Shown here piece after piece: positions 10,391-22,270 of a stretch of DNA of 34,693 nucleotides (within the stretch, counting starts at the first letter, position 1; each line of letters begins with the position of its first letter). Where the stretch lies: contig CAMLLG010000042.1 of assembly GCA_946480825.1 (NCBI GenBank), positions 1-34,693 of the forward strand. The letters are read 5' to 3'. The notes below the pieces were generated by a model. The model ran no database searches. It was not told where the DNA came from and was given only the letters and a program-made list of their open reading frames with translations. Made by a program: the position numbers and the translations under genes. The stretch is from an uncultured Lysobacteraceae bacterium (GTDB lineage Bacteria > Pseudomonadota > Gammaproteobacteria > Xanthomonadales > Xanthomonadaceae).

Positions 10391-10461
10391 GGTAGAGCGG
10401 ACTTCAGTCCGCTGCTTCGCGTTGTGGTCATGCAGGGCAGCGGACTGAAGTCCGCTGTACC
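10391..10461. repeat. Inverted GTAG-type REP doublet
   Basis: Two 25-base units lie in inverted orientation at 10391-10415 and 10437-10461, differing at one position. Each contains an 18-base imperfect palindrome (AGCGGACT-TC-AGTCCGCT and its complement). The first begins with GTAG, as in the GTAG REP elements known from Stenotrophomonas and relatives; the second has GTAC at that place. They occupy the gap between convergent recN and fur, a usual home for REPs, and may also help end transcription. No RAYT transposase is present in the window. Confidence 0.75.
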
Positions 10462-10477
10462 TGCACCGCAGGATGCG

Positions 10478-10879
10478 TCAGACTTTCTTGCGCACGTACA
10501 GCACCAGCGCATGCGCTTCGATCACGTAACCGTATTCGGCCGCGATCTTGTGCTGCAGCGCCTCGATCTCGTCGCTTTCGAACTCGATGATCTTGCCGGT
10601 GTCGATGTCGACCATGTGGTCGTGGTGCTCGCCGCGGTCCAGCTCGTAGACGGCGTGGCCGCCCTCGAAATTGTGTTTGAGCACCAGACCCGCGGCCTCG
10701 AACTGGGTCAGCACCCGGTAGACGGTGGCCAGGCCGATTTCGTCGCCCTCTTCCACCAGCTTGCGGTAGATGTCCTCGGCGGTCATGTGGCGCGGGCGGG
10801 CCTGCTCCAGCAACTCCAGGATCCGCATGCGGGGATGGGTGACTTTCAGGCCGAGTTTGCGGAGATCTCTGGTTTCCAT
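10478..10879 (-). CDS. fur: Ferric uptake regulator Fur
   Basis: Iron-responsive repressor of 133 residues. The N-terminal winged helix has the Fur signature LRKLGLKVTHPRMRILELLE and EIGLATVYRVLTQFEAAGLV (recognition helix). The metal-binding and dimerisation domain carries HNFEGGHAVYEL and EHHDHMVDIDTGKIIEF, and the C-terminus is ALVLYVRKK. The CxxC structural zinc site of E. coli Fur is absent: the protein has no cysteine at all. The start at 10877-10879 gives the normal N-terminus. A 14-base tandem duplication covers the start codon and places a second, out-of-frame ATG upstream. Convergent with recN, divergent from bamE. Confidence 0.95.
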   Translation of the reverse strand: METRDLRKLGLKVTHPRMRILELLEQARPRHMTAEDIYRKLVEEGDEIGLATVYRVLTQFEAAGLVLKHNFEGGHAVYELDRGEHHDHMVDIDTGKIIEFESDEIEALQHKIAAEYGYVIEAHALVLYVRKKV

Positions 10880-10896
10880 GAACTGGTTTCCATGAA
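10869..10896 (-). repeat. 14-bp tandem duplication over the fur start codon
   Basis: CTGGTTTCCATGAA occurs twice in direct succession (10869-10882 and 10883-10896, plus-strand reading). Each copy carries one ATG on the minus strand. The proximal ATG starts Fur. The distal one (10891-10893) is out of frame and opens a 15-codon reading frame, METSSWKPEISANSA, that stops at 10846 inside fur. Confidence 0.7.
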
Positions 10897-11042
10897 CGTT
10901 GCCGTGAACGCGTTCCGGGGAACGGCGGGGATGCGACGACCAACCCGCGATGAACGATGCCTTGCGCGGCGACTGCCGGCGCGGCTGGGCGTCAGTGTAT
11001 CATCGGCGCCCGCGACACCCTCTTTCCACTGCCGGCCGCCTC

Positions 11043-11462
11043 ATGCTCACGATCACCCGCCGCTCCCTCCGCGCCCCCATGCTTCTGCTTGCCGTCGCGC
11101 TCGCCACCAGCGGCTGCGGCATCTTCTACAAGCAGCCGATCTACCAGGGCAACCTGATCGACAAGAACGCGGTCGAACAGTTGCAGGCCGGCATGAGCAA
11201 GCAGGACGTGGTCAGCCTGCTCGGCACGCCCTCGATCACCGACCCCTTCAACGAAAACCGGTGGGACTACACCGCCACGCAGCGCATCGACCGCCGCGGC
11301 ACCACCGAAGTGAAGAATTTCACGGTGTTCTTCGACAACGGTGCGGTCACCAAATGGGAAGGCGACTACTTCCCGGAACAGGACGATGTCCTCGCCCAGA
11401 ACGCCCGGCGCCAGTTCGGTCCGAACCTGGCCAAGGACGACAAGAAAAAACGCCGGCGTTGA
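11043..11462 (+). CDS. bamE: Outer-membrane assembly lipoprotein BamE (SmpA)
   Basis: Small lipoprotein of the BAM complex, which inserts beta-barrel proteins into the outer membrane. The 139-residue product has a signal peptide with a basic start (TITRRSLR), a hydrophobic core and a lipobox-like TSGC with the acylated Cys at residue 25. The mature part contains the BamE signature: IYQGNLIDKNAVEQLQAGMS, then VVSLLGTPSITDPFNENRWDY. The C-terminus is very basic (KDDKKKRRR). The ATG at 11043 is chosen because the signal peptide begins there; an open extension upstream lacks one. It is divergent from fur and convergent with rnfH, sharing the terminator that overlaps its stop codon. Confidence 0.93.
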   Translation: MLTITRRSLRAPMLLLAVALATSGCGIFYKQPIYQGNLIDKNAVEQLQAGMSKQDVVSLLGTPSITDPFNENRWDYTATQRIDRRGTTEVKNFTVFFDNGAVTKWEGDYFPEQDDVLAQNARRQFGPNLAKDDKKKRRR

Positions 11463-11474
11463 GCCGGCGTTTTT
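11446..11474. terminator. Bidirectional terminator between bamE and rnfH
   Basis: AAAAACGCCGGC (11446-11457) pairs perfectly over 12 bp with GCCGGCGTTTTT (11463-11474) around a 5-base loop. A and T tracts on the two flanks allow intrinsic termination in both directions. The bamE stop codon (11460-11462) lies in the loop. Confidence 0.9.
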
Positions 11475-11496
11475 CTTTGCGCGATCGACAACCGTT

Positions 11497-11769
11497 TCAG
11501 GCGCGATCGGGCTTCCGCGCACGGCGACGGCGGGCTTCTTTCGGATCGATCAGCAGCGGCCGCAAGAGTTCGATCCGATCGCCGTCCCGCAGCGGATGCG
11601 TCTGCGCGACGGCTTCGCCGAACACCGCCGTCGCGATCTCCGTCCCGGCCGCGAAACCGGCGGCCTCGATCGCGTCCGCGACTCGCGCGCCTTCGGCCAA
11701 TTCAAGACATCTCGCCTCGTGTCGGCGCGGCCAGGCCCGGACGACCTCCACACGGATGCGCGCGGCCAT
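11497..11769 (-). CDS. rnfH: RnfH/RatB family ubiquitin-like protein
   Basis: A 90-residue member of the RnfH (UPF0125, also called RatB) family, whose role is not established. It has a beta-grasp pattern: IRVEVVRAWPRRHEARCLEL, a helix VADAIEAAG, then GDRIELLRPLLIDPKEARRRRA, the strongly conserved RPL-DPKxARR end. The gene follows ratA with only three bases between stop and start, so the two are co-transcribed; the pair is conserved next to smpB in gammaproteobacteria. Its 3' end faces bamE across a shared terminator. Confidence 0.88.
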   Translation of the reverse strand: MAARIRVEVVRAWPRRHEARCLELAEGARVADAIEAAGFAAGTEIATAVFGEAVAQTHPLRDGDRIELLRPLLIDPKEARRRRARKPDRA

Positions 11770-11772
11770 CGA

Positions 11773-12204
11773 TCACTCGTCCCCGCGGTCGGCCACGCGC
11801 ACGAAGTCGTCGACCATCCGGTCGGCCAGCGTCTGGAACCCCAGCACGAACGCCGGCCCCAGCAGCCTGGTTTGGGGTTCGAAATCCAGAGTCAGCGTGA
11901 CCTTGCAGGCGGATTCGTCCAGCGCATGGAACTGCCAGCGCCCGATGAGCTTTTTGAACGGCCCGTCGCGCAGCACCATGTCGATATGGTGCGGGGGCGC
12001 GAGCGTGTTCTCGGTGGTGAACCAGGTGCTCAACCCGCCCAGGCCCAGATCCAGGCGCGCGATCACGCGGGTCTCGCCCGCTTCCAGCACCTGCGCGCGC
12101 TCGCACCAGTCGAAGCGCCGCGGATAGGCGGCGATGTCGTTGACCAGCGAAAACATCTTGGCGGCGGAATGTTCGACCAGGGCGGAGCGTTGGATGACCG
12201 GCAT
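11773..12204 (-). CDS. ratA: RatA/Coq10-like START-domain protein
   Basis: A 143-residue protein of the SRPBCC/START superfamily, matching the RatA (YfjG)/Coq10 group. It contains RSALVEHSAAKMFSLVNDIAAYPRRFDWC (split pattern SAAKMF...YP), GLSTWFTTENTLAPP, and the C-terminal LGPAFVLGFQTLADRMVDDF helix. Family members have been reported both as ribosome-association inhibitors in E. coli and as ubiquinone-binding proteins, so the role is unsettled. The start at 12204 puts the first strand (MPVIQRSALVEH) at the family position. It is first in a two-gene unit with rnfH and divergent from smpB. Confidence 0.88.
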   Translation of the reverse strand: MPVIQRSALVEHSAAKMFSLVNDIAAYPRRFDWCERAQVLEAGETRVIARLDLGLGGLSTWFTTENTLAPPHHIDMVLRDGPFKKLIGRWQFHALDESACKVTLTLDFEPQTRLLGPAFVLGFQTLADRMVDDFVRVADRGDE

Positions 12205-12296
12205 GGGACCTGACTCGTGGGCGTTGCGCGGGGGAATATCGCGGGGATCCGCCGGACGACTCGCCAGTCCGCCCCGCATCGGGGACAATACGGCGA

Positions 12297-12824
12297 ATGA
12301 GCAAGCAGAAAGTCGGAAAGGATAAGGCAAAGGGCGGCGACAAGGCGGGCAAGTCCGCGCCGGCGGTCAAGACCATCGCCCTGAACAAACGCTCGCGCCA
12401 CGAGTACCACCTCGAACAACGGCTCGAAGCCGGCCTCGCCCTGCAGGGCTGGGAGCTGAAGGCGATCCGTGCCGGCCGCGCCAACATCGGCGACGGCTAC
12501 GCCCTCATCCAGGGCGGCGAACTGTTCCTGATCGGCGCCCAGATCACCCCGCTGATCTCCGCCTCCACCCATGTGGTCGCGAACGATCGGCGCACGCGGA
12601 AACTGCTGCTGCATCGCCGCGAGATCGATCAGTGGATCGGCAAGGTCCAGCGCGACGGTTACACCATCGTGCCAACGGCGATGTACTGGAAAGGCAACAA
12701 GGTCAAGCTCGAGATCGCGCTCGCCAAGGGCAAGCAGGATCACGACAAGCGCCAGGCCTCGAAGGATCGCGACTGGGCGCGCGAGAAACAGCGCACCATG
12801 CGCCGGCACAACAAAGACGCCTGA
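12297..12824 (+). CDS. smpB: tmRNA-binding protein SmpB
   Basis: Partner of tmRNA in rescue of stalled ribosomes. The 175-residue protein has a Lys-rich N-terminal extension (KQKVGKDKAKGGDKAGK) not needed in shorter homologues. The SmpB oligonucleotide-binding barrel follows: LNKRSRHEYHLEQRLEAGL, GWELKAIRAGRANIGDGYA, RTRKLLLHRREIDQWIG. The basic C-terminal tail (KRQASKDRDWAREKQRTMRR) enters the mRNA channel in studied homologues. It sits 102 bases upstream of its RNA partner ssrA. Confidence 0.97.
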   Translation: MSKQKVGKDKAKGGDKAGKSAPAVKTIALNKRSRHEYHLEQRLEAGLALQGWELKAIRAGRANIGDGYALIQGGELFLIGAQITPLISASTHVVANDRRTRKLLLHRREIDQWIGKVQRDGYTIVPTAMYWKGNKVKLEIALAKGKQDHDKRQASKDRDWAREKQRTMRRHNKDA

Positions 12825-12856
12825 ACGGGAATTTGCCTGCCGCATCGTCGGCGCGC

Positions 12857-12885
12857 TTGAACCCGCCCCGCCCCGCCCCCATACT
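12857..12885 (+). promoter_or_regulatory. ssrA: Sigma70-type promoter of ssrA
   Basis: TTGAAC (12857-12862) and CATACT (12880-12885) are separated by 17 bases of almost pure C/G. Transcription would start near 12892, leaving roughly 35 bases to be removed by RNase P before the mature 5' end. Confidence 0.65.
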
Positions 12886-12926
12886 CCTCCCCGTCAGTGA
12901 GATCGCTTCACCGCTGTCGATCTTCC

Positions 12927-13280
12927 GGGGGTGCACCTGGCTTCGACGGGAGTAGCAACATCCACTGGTGCATGCCGAGGGGGTAGCTTTCCTCGTTAAT
13001 CCAGCTGCAAACATTAGTTGCCAACGACGACAACTACGCTCTCGCCGCTTAAGGCGTAAGCCCCGAACCCACTTGTGTCCGTGCTCGTGGATGTAGGGTC
13101 ATTATCACGGAACAGGCATCGGCGGCGACCCGTCAACCGATGTTCAAACAAAGCGGGTGTGTCTGACGGCGTGCTTCGCACGTCGTGTTGCCGTCAGCCG
13201 AGAACGAACGTCGTGCTAAGCATGTAGTACCGGAGATCGCGCGCTTTCGGACGGGGGTTCGATTCCCCCCACCTCCACCA
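12927..13280 (+). ncRNA. ssrA: Transfer-messenger RNA (tmRNA)
   Basis: The 5' end GGGGGTG pairs with CACCTCC next to the encoded CCA at 13278-13280, giving the 7-bp alanine-type acceptor stem. The tRNA-like T arm GGGGGTTCGATTCCCCC is intact, and GGCTTCGACGGG near the 5' end matches the tmRNA consensus. The resume codon is GCC at 13020 and the tag ends with TAA at 13050-13052, encoding ANDDNYALAA. The length of 354 nucleotides is normal. It lies downstream of smpB and is followed by a strong terminator. The mature ends are inferred from pairing. Confidence 0.96.
13020..13052 (+). other. ssrA: tmRNA proteolysis-tag reading frame
   Basis: GCC AAC GAC GAC AAC TAC GCT CTC GCC GCT TAA encodes ANDDNYALAA. 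The ALAA end marks rescued proteins for ClpXP-type proteases. The same tag is known from Pseudomonas. Confidence 0.92.
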
Positions 13281-13305
13281 TTTAAAGCTCCAAAGCAGTC
13301 CCAAG

Positions 13306-13344
13306 AAGGCCGGAATCCTCCAGACGAGGATTCCGGCCTTTTTT
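13306..13344 (+). terminator. Intrinsic terminator of ssrA
   Basis: AAGGCCGGAATCCTC (13306-13320) pairs perfectly over 15 bp with GAGGATTCCGGCCTT (13326-13340) around a 5-base loop, followed by a T tract. It closes the core block just before the metal-resistance region. Confidence 0.95.
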
Positions 13345-13430
13345 CATGCCGTTTGCGGTGATGCCTGACGTTGCCGGGCTGCGCGAAATAACGGTCGGCC
13401 TGCCATCGACAGCCCGCAAGACAGTTCGCT

Positions 13431-13823
13431 ATGCTTGTGTTCATGCACGGCCGCCTGCCCCGCCTCTTCGCCCTTCTTCGCATGAGCATGCTGGTCTTGC
13501 TGATGCTGGGGGTCGTCGGCCGGCCGCTGCTCAACGAGATCGCCAAGCTCCATGCGATCGAGCATGCCGCACTGACGGCCGAGTCGCATGGTCATGCGCA
13601 CGACGACCCGACGCTCCCGGATCCCGATTCGGATCCCGATCCCGACCACTCGCAGGGTGGCCACGCCTTGATGCATCAGGCGGACTTGAATGCTTCGAGC
13701 AGTCTGCCGCCGTCGATCGCCACCCGCATCGCGATGCCACCGCCCGTCGCGGTGCCGGTCCTGCAAGTCGGCGAATTCCCTCAACGCCCCGCCGGTTCTC
13801 CTTTCCGACCTCCGATCGCCTGA
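13431..13823 (+). CDS. His/Asp-rich exported protein heading the czc operon (CzcI-like)
   Basis: A 130-residue unrecognised protein just upstream of czcC. It has a basic start (HGRLPRL), a hydrophobic segment (MSMLVLLMLGVVG) acting as signal peptide or membrane anchor, then a His/Asp-rich stretch with ESHGHAHDD, DPDSDPDPDHSQGGHALMH. The C-terminus is Pro-rich and ends FRPPIA. The composition and place resemble CzcI-type small proteins ahead of czcCBA in other bacteria, suggesting periplasmic metal binding or regulation. That is inference from context. The start is uncertain: ATGs at 13431 and 13443 are both possible and neither has a clear ribosome-binding site. Confidence 0.65.
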   Translation: MLVFMHGRLPRLFALLRMSMLVLLMLGVVGRPLLNEIAKLHAIEHAALTAESHGHAHDDPTLPDPDSDPDPDHSQGGHALMHQADLNASSSLPPSIATRIAMPPPVAVPVLQVGEFPQRPAGSPFRPPIA

Positions 13824-13886
13824 CGCCGCCGGCCGCCCCTGCGCGGCCTGACATGCGCCGTCCGTCCATCCTTTCGGAGGTTTTCC

Positions 13887-15136
13887 GTGAATTTGCGTTC
13901 TCTGCTGGTTCTGGCCTTGGCCGGAACCTGCGGCGCTGTCCCGCTGTGCGGGCGTGCCGCCGAACCCTTGCGTCTTGAAGACGCCGTCGGGCGCGCCTTG
14001 GCGTCCCATCCCTCGCTTGCCGCCGAGGCAGCGGAACTGCGCGCCGAGCAGGCTCGCGCCGACCGCGAGGGTTTGCCGACCGCGTACACCATCGGCGGCG
14101 AGTTCGAGAATGTCGCCGGAGACGGCTCACTCGGCGGTGTCGATTCAGCCGAAAGCACGTTGCGCATCGGGCGCGTGCTGGAACTCGGCGGCAAGCGCGC
14201 GGCACGGCAGGCACTCGGCGCGGCCGAGATCGATCGACAACGGAACCGGATCGAAGCCACGCGGCTGCAGATCGCGAGCCAGACGGCCGCGAGGTTCATC
14301 GAAGTCGTTGCCGACCAGCGGCGTCTGTCCCATGCCCAGGAGCGAGTGAAGCAGGCCGAGCGGACCCGTCGCGAGGTCGCTTCCTGGGTGGCTGCGGCCC
14401 GCAACCCGGAGTCGGACCTGCGCGCTGCGGAAATCGCGGTGGCGGAAGCGGAACTCGCGCGCGAGCATGCCGAACACGAACTCCTCAGTGCACGCATGAC
14501 CCTGGCCGCAAGCTGGGGCGCCTTCGAACCCGACTTCAGGGATGCGAGCGGAGATTTCGACACGCTGCCCGCCGCCGAGTCGTTCGAAACCCTCTCGGCG
14601 CGTCTGCCGATGACCGCCGAGCAGCGTGCGAGCGTGTTCGAGGCACGCACCATCGAAGCGCGACGGCGTGTCGCCGAGGCATCCGCCAAACCCGATCTCA
14701 CCGTCAGCCTGGGCGTGCGCCGTCTGGAAGCGTCCGACGATCAGGGACTGGTGATGTCGGTGCAGGTGCCCCTCGGGAACCACCGGCGATCCGCATTCTC
14801 CGTGGCCGAAGCCGATGCCGATCTTGCGGCGCTCGACGCGCGGCGCAATGCGCAGCGCATCGAACGCCACCAGGAACTCTTCGAACGCTATCAGGAACTC
14901 GCGCACGCACGCCTGGAAGCCGAGACGCTGCGCAAGACCATGATTCCGAAAGCCGAGCAGGCCCTCGCCTTCACGCGACGCGGCTTCGAGGCCGGCAATT
15001 TCACCTTCGTCATGCTGGCCCAGGCCCAGAACACCCTGTTCGACCTGCGCGAACGCAGTGTCGAAGCCGCCGCCCGCTACCACTCCCTGATGGTCGAGGT
15101 CGAACGCCTCACCGCCGGTGCACAGGACGCCACGCC

Positions 15137-15140
<4 letters not shown>
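13887..15140 (+). CDS. czcC: Outer-membrane channel of heavy-metal RND efflux (CzcC/CusC-like)
   Basis: TolC-type outer-membrane factor of 417 residues. A signal peptide (NLRSLLVLALAGTCGAVPLCGRA) is cut before AEPLRLEDAVGRALASHPSL, the usual first helix of the family. Two outer-membrane-efflux repeats follow, with long coiled-coil helices at about 60-220 and 250-400. It begins with GTG at 13887, with GGAGG 6 bases upstream deciding the start. The stop overlaps the start of czcB (ATGA at 15137-15140), which indicates coupled translation. Metal identity (Co/Zn/Cd) is inferred from the partner RND pump. Confidence 0.9.
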
Positions 15141-19565
<4,425 letters not shown>

Positions 19566-19572
19566 CGACACC

Positions 19573-19594
19573 GGGTGGGCCGCGAGGCCCACCC
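19573..19594. terminator. Hairpin after czcA
   Basis: GGGTGGGCC (19573-19581) pairs with GGCCCACCC (19586-19594) around a GCGA tetraloop, seven bases after the czcA stop. There is no T tract. It could be an mRNA 3'-end stabiliser, partial terminator or solitary REP-like element. Confidence 0.45.
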
Positions 19595-19621
19595 CACCTT
19601 CCTTCCAGCGAAAGACGACGC

Positions 19622-20362
19622 ATGAACCGATCCGCCGCTCCATACCTGTCCACCGCACAGCGGCCCTCGTCAGCCCGGCAACGTTCGCCGACGATCGCGA
19701 TGCTGTTCATGGCGATGCTGCTCGCAACGGGGAGTGCCCTGGCCCACGCGGTGGCCGAAGGCGACAAGGGCTACATCCAGGAAATCTCGGGCGTGCACCT
19801 GATCTCGTTCGCGTACTTGGGCGCCAAGCACATGGCCACCGGCTACGACCACATCCTGTTCCTGCTCGGCGTGATCTTCTTCCTGTACCGGATGAAACAA
19901 ATCGCCCTGTACGTCACGCTGTTCGCCATCGGCCATTCCACGACGATGCTGCTCGGGGTGTATTTCAACGTCGGCATCAACAGCTATCTGATCGACGCGA
20001 TCATCGGCCTGTCGGTGGTCTACAAGGCGCTGGACAACATGGGTGCGTTCCGGCGCTGGCTCGGCTTCCAGCCCGATACCAGGGCCGCGACACTGATCTT
20101 CGGCCTGTGCCACGGGTTCGGGCTGTCCACGAAGATCATCGAATACGACATTTCCCCGGATGGCCTGGTCCCCAACCTCCTTGCCTTCAACGTGGGCGTG
20201 GAGATCGGCCAGTTGCTGGCACTGGGCGCGATCCTGATCGCGATGGGCTATTGGCGGCGCACAAGCAGTTTCATGCGTCACGCCTACACCGCCAACGTGG
20301 CCATGATGTCCGCTGGCTTCGTGCTGATCGGCATGCAGCTGACCGGCTACTTCGTTTCCTGA
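19622..20362 (+). CDS. HupE/UreJ-like membrane protein
   Basis: A 246-residue inner-membrane protein of the HupE/UreJ type. An N-terminal hydrophobic signal-like segment (AMLFMAMLLATGSALAHA) is followed by about six membrane spans. His-containing motifs are conserved: GYDHILFLLGVIFFLY, FAIGHSTTMLLG and FGLCHGFGLSTKI. Relatives are proposed metal (Ni/Co) permeases. Here it lies between czcA and the anchor protein on the same strand, with 56- and 17-base gaps, so it is probably part of the efflux operon. The ATG at 19622 is the only one giving a normal N-terminus. Confidence 0.82.
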   Translation: MNRSAAPYLSTAQRPSSARQRSPTIAMLFMAMLLATGSALAHAVAEGDKGYIQEISGVHLISFAYLGAKHMATGYDHILFLLGVIFFLYRMKQIALYVTLFAIGHSTTMLLGVYFNVGINSYLIDAIIGLSVVYKALDNMGAFRRWLGFQPDTRAATLIFGLCHGFGLSTKIIEYDISPDGLVPNLLAFNVGVEIGQLLALGAILIAMGYWRRTSSFMRHAYTANVAMMSAGFVLIGMQLTGYFVS

Positions 20363-20379
20363 ACATCGAGACCCGCATC

Positions 20380-20994
20380 ATGCACGACAGCAAGCCATCG
20401 AGTTCCGATCTCCCCACATCGCGCCAGTTGGCGCGTTCGACCTTCATCGCACTGGCCGTCGCCGTGGCGTTGCTCGTGACCATCGTGTTGCCCGCCGAGT
20501 ACGCCATCGACCCCACCGGCATCGGCCGCATGCTCGGTCTGACCGAGATGGGCGAGATCAAGGGCCAACTGGCCGAAGAAGCCGCGGCCGACGCAGCGAA
20601 GGATCGCGCCGCCGCCCAGCCATCTGCCATCACGCCGTCTGCGCGGGCGACAGTCGCAGCCACTGCCGCAACAGCCGGCGCTCCCTGGCGCGACGAAATG
20701 CGCGTCGAACTCGCGCCCGATCAGGGCACCGAGATCAAGTTGACGATGAAGGCCGGACAGAAAGCCGATTTCGCGTGGACCGCCGAAGGCGGTGTCGTGA
20801 ACTTCGACATGCACGGCGACGGCGGCGCGGAAGCGATCAGCTACGAGAAGGGTCGCGGCGCGGCCGGCGACGACGGTGTGCTGGAGGCTGCGTTCGACGG
20901 CAACCACGGCTGGTTCTGGCGCAACCGCGGCACCGCGCCCCTCACCGTGGTGATCCGTGCGAAGGGCGAGTATTCGGAAATGAAGCGCATGTGA
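20380..20994 (+). CDS. Single-span 'transmembrane anchor' protein of czc operons
   Basis: A 204-residue protein with one membrane span near residues 19-40 (RSTFIALAVAVALLVTIVLP), then AEYAIDPTGIGRMLGLTEMG. An Ala-rich linker leads to a beta-rich periplasmic domain (residues about 110-204) containing GQKADFAWTAEGGVVNFDMH, EAAFDGNHGWFWRN and GEYSEMKRM. Proteins of this pattern are annotated as 'transmembrane anchor protein' beside czcCBA in Pseudomonas and Xanthomonas relatives. The biochemical role is unknown. Many acids, His and Trp in the last domain would suit ligand binding. It starts 17 bases after the HupE-like gene. Confidence 0.75.
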   Translation: MHDSKPSSSDLPTSRQLARSTFIALAVAVALLVTIVLPAEYAIDPTGIGRMLGLTEMGEIKGQLAEEAAADAAKDRAAAQPSAITPSARATVAATAATAGAPWRDEMRVELAPDQGTEIKLTMKAGQKADFAWTAEGGVVNFDMHGDGGAEAISYEKGRGAAGDDGVLEAAFDGNHGWFWRNRGTAPLTVVIRAKGEYSEMKRM

Positions 20995-21115
20995 TGCCGG
21001 GCGTCCGGACGCCTCCATCGCCGGCATGCGCCGGCTCGTCGCACCGTCGCGAACCCGGTCGTCGCGACATTCGAATCCCACGCCGGACCACCGGCATATC
21101 CCCAGGAGTGATTGC

Positions 21116-21373
21116 ATGAAGATCCGTTCGATCATGACGCTCGGCATGATGGCCGCAGCGCTGTCCTCGTTCACCGCGCTTGCCCATCCGGAAGGCCACG
21201 ACGACGAGAAGGCCATCCCGAAGACCTGCGCCGAGCTGGCCAACACCCGGCGGTTCACCGACGATGTGGCGTATCCGGAGGTCAAAGCGCTGAAGGCACG
21301 CTGCGACGCCGAACAGAAGGCAGCACCGAAGAAGCCGGCGCCGAAGCCCGCGACCGAAAAGAAATCGGGCTGA
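21116..21373 (+). CDS. Small exported His-rich protein
   Basis: An 85-residue protein with a clear signal peptide (KIRSIMTLGMMAAALSSFTALA). Cleavage after ALA would expose HPEGHDDEKAIPKTC, a His/Asp-rich amino end able to bind metal. Two Cys (in PKTCAEL and KARCDAE) could form a disulfide. The tail is a Lys/Pro/Ala repeat (KAAPKKPAPKPATEKK). AGGAG six bases before the start codon supports this start. It is the last intact gene of the efflux operon as read here. I do not recognise a named family. Confidence 0.7.
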   Translation: MKIRSIMTLGMMAAALSSFTALAHPEGHDDEKAIPKTCAELANTRRFTDDVAYPEVKALKARCDAEQKAAPKKPAPKPATEKKSG

Positions 21374-21414
21374 AGTCCTGTCCCTTGCCGACACCCGGAA
21401 ACCGGGATGCCCCG

Positions 21415-21680
21415 ATGATCGAAGTCCTGCGGAACATCAGGTTCCGGCGTCTGCTAGGTGCCCGGCTCGTGGCCCCGATGGGAACCGGGCTGGCTACCGT
21501 CGCGCTGGCCTTGCTGGCCTGCGATCTGGCCGGAGAGCAGGCAGGTGTCGTGCGGGGCACGGCGCTCGCGATCAAGAGGGTGGTCCATGTCGTCCTGTCC
21601 CCGGTCGCGGGCGCGCTGGTGCCGCCTCCGTCGACCGGATCGGGCGTGTCCGCATGCTGATCGACCTGCCGCAATCCGGA
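21415..21680 (+). pseudogene. Remnant of an MFS transporter
   Basis: The first 70 codons read like the start of a major-facilitator exporter of the enterobactin-exporter type: EVLRNIRFRRLLGARLVAPM, GTGLATVALALLACDLAGEQ, GTALAIKRVV and VVLSPVAGALV. After GALV the frame turns to unrelated sequence and stops at 21658-21660. In the -1 frame VDRIGRVRMLIDL (21630-21668) continues the expected loop between helices 2 and 3. About 300 residues of a normal transporter are missing, with no further MFS sequence before the next gene. It is thus both frameshifted near 21620-21630 and truncated. Confidence 0.75.
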
Positions 21681-21807
21681 ACGGCCCGAGGATCATCCGC
21701 ACTCGACGGAGCAGGCGTCCACCGAAAAGACCCACGCGCACGCCTGCAGAATCGACGAGTTGCACCCGCGTTGGCTTCGATGATCATGCAAGCGCACGGC
21801 TGAAACC

Positions 21808-22242
21808 ATGCAGGAGACCGCTCTCTATCTCAGCCTGTTCGCGATGGCCTTCGGTGCCGCGACGATCCTGCCGCTGCAATCCGAAGCCATGCTCGTCGGC
21901 CTTCTGCTGGCCGACTACCCGCCATTGCCGGTGGTCGCGGTCGCCAGCGCGGGCAATGTGCTGGGATCCATCGTCAACTGGATCATCGGGCGGCAGATCG
22001 AAAGGTTCGGCGGTCGCCGCTGGTTCCCGGTCAGCCGGGCACGGCTCGACCGCGCACGCGGCTGGTATCGACGCTACGGCCGATGGTCGCTGCTGCTGAG
22101 CTGGGTTCCGGTGATCGGAGACCCGCTCACGGTCGTCGCCGGCGTGATGAAGGAACCGCTGCCGATCTTCGTTCTGCTCGTGACGATCGCCAAGATGGGG
22201 CGCTATCTCGCGTTGATGGTGCTCGTCCTTCAGACGGGCTGA
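21808..22242 (+). CDS. YqaA/DedA-type membrane protein
   Basis: A 144-residue inner-membrane protein of the YqaA branch of the DedA (SNARE-associated) family. Hydrophobic spans at about 5-25, 35-60 and 115-140 surround the motifs LQSEAMLVGLLLADYP, GNVLGSIVNWIIGRQIERFGG and RYGRWSLLLSWVPVIGDPLTVVAG (read with a break after LLLS). The last is the family's diagnostic region with W-P-GDPLT. Family members are linked to membrane homeostasis and metal or drug tolerance; the substrate is not known. The ribosome-binding site is weak. It is convergent with chrA. Confidence 0.85.
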   Translation: MQETALYLSLFAMAFGAATILPLQSEAMLVGLLLADYPPLPVVAVASAGNVLGSIVNWIIGRQIERFGGRRWFPVSRARLDRARGWYRRYGRWSLLLSWVPVIGDPLTVVAGVMKEPLPIFVLLVTIAKMGRYLALMVLVLQTG

Positions 22243-22270
22243 CTCCGCCGAGCCGAGGAGTCCGCTGCGA

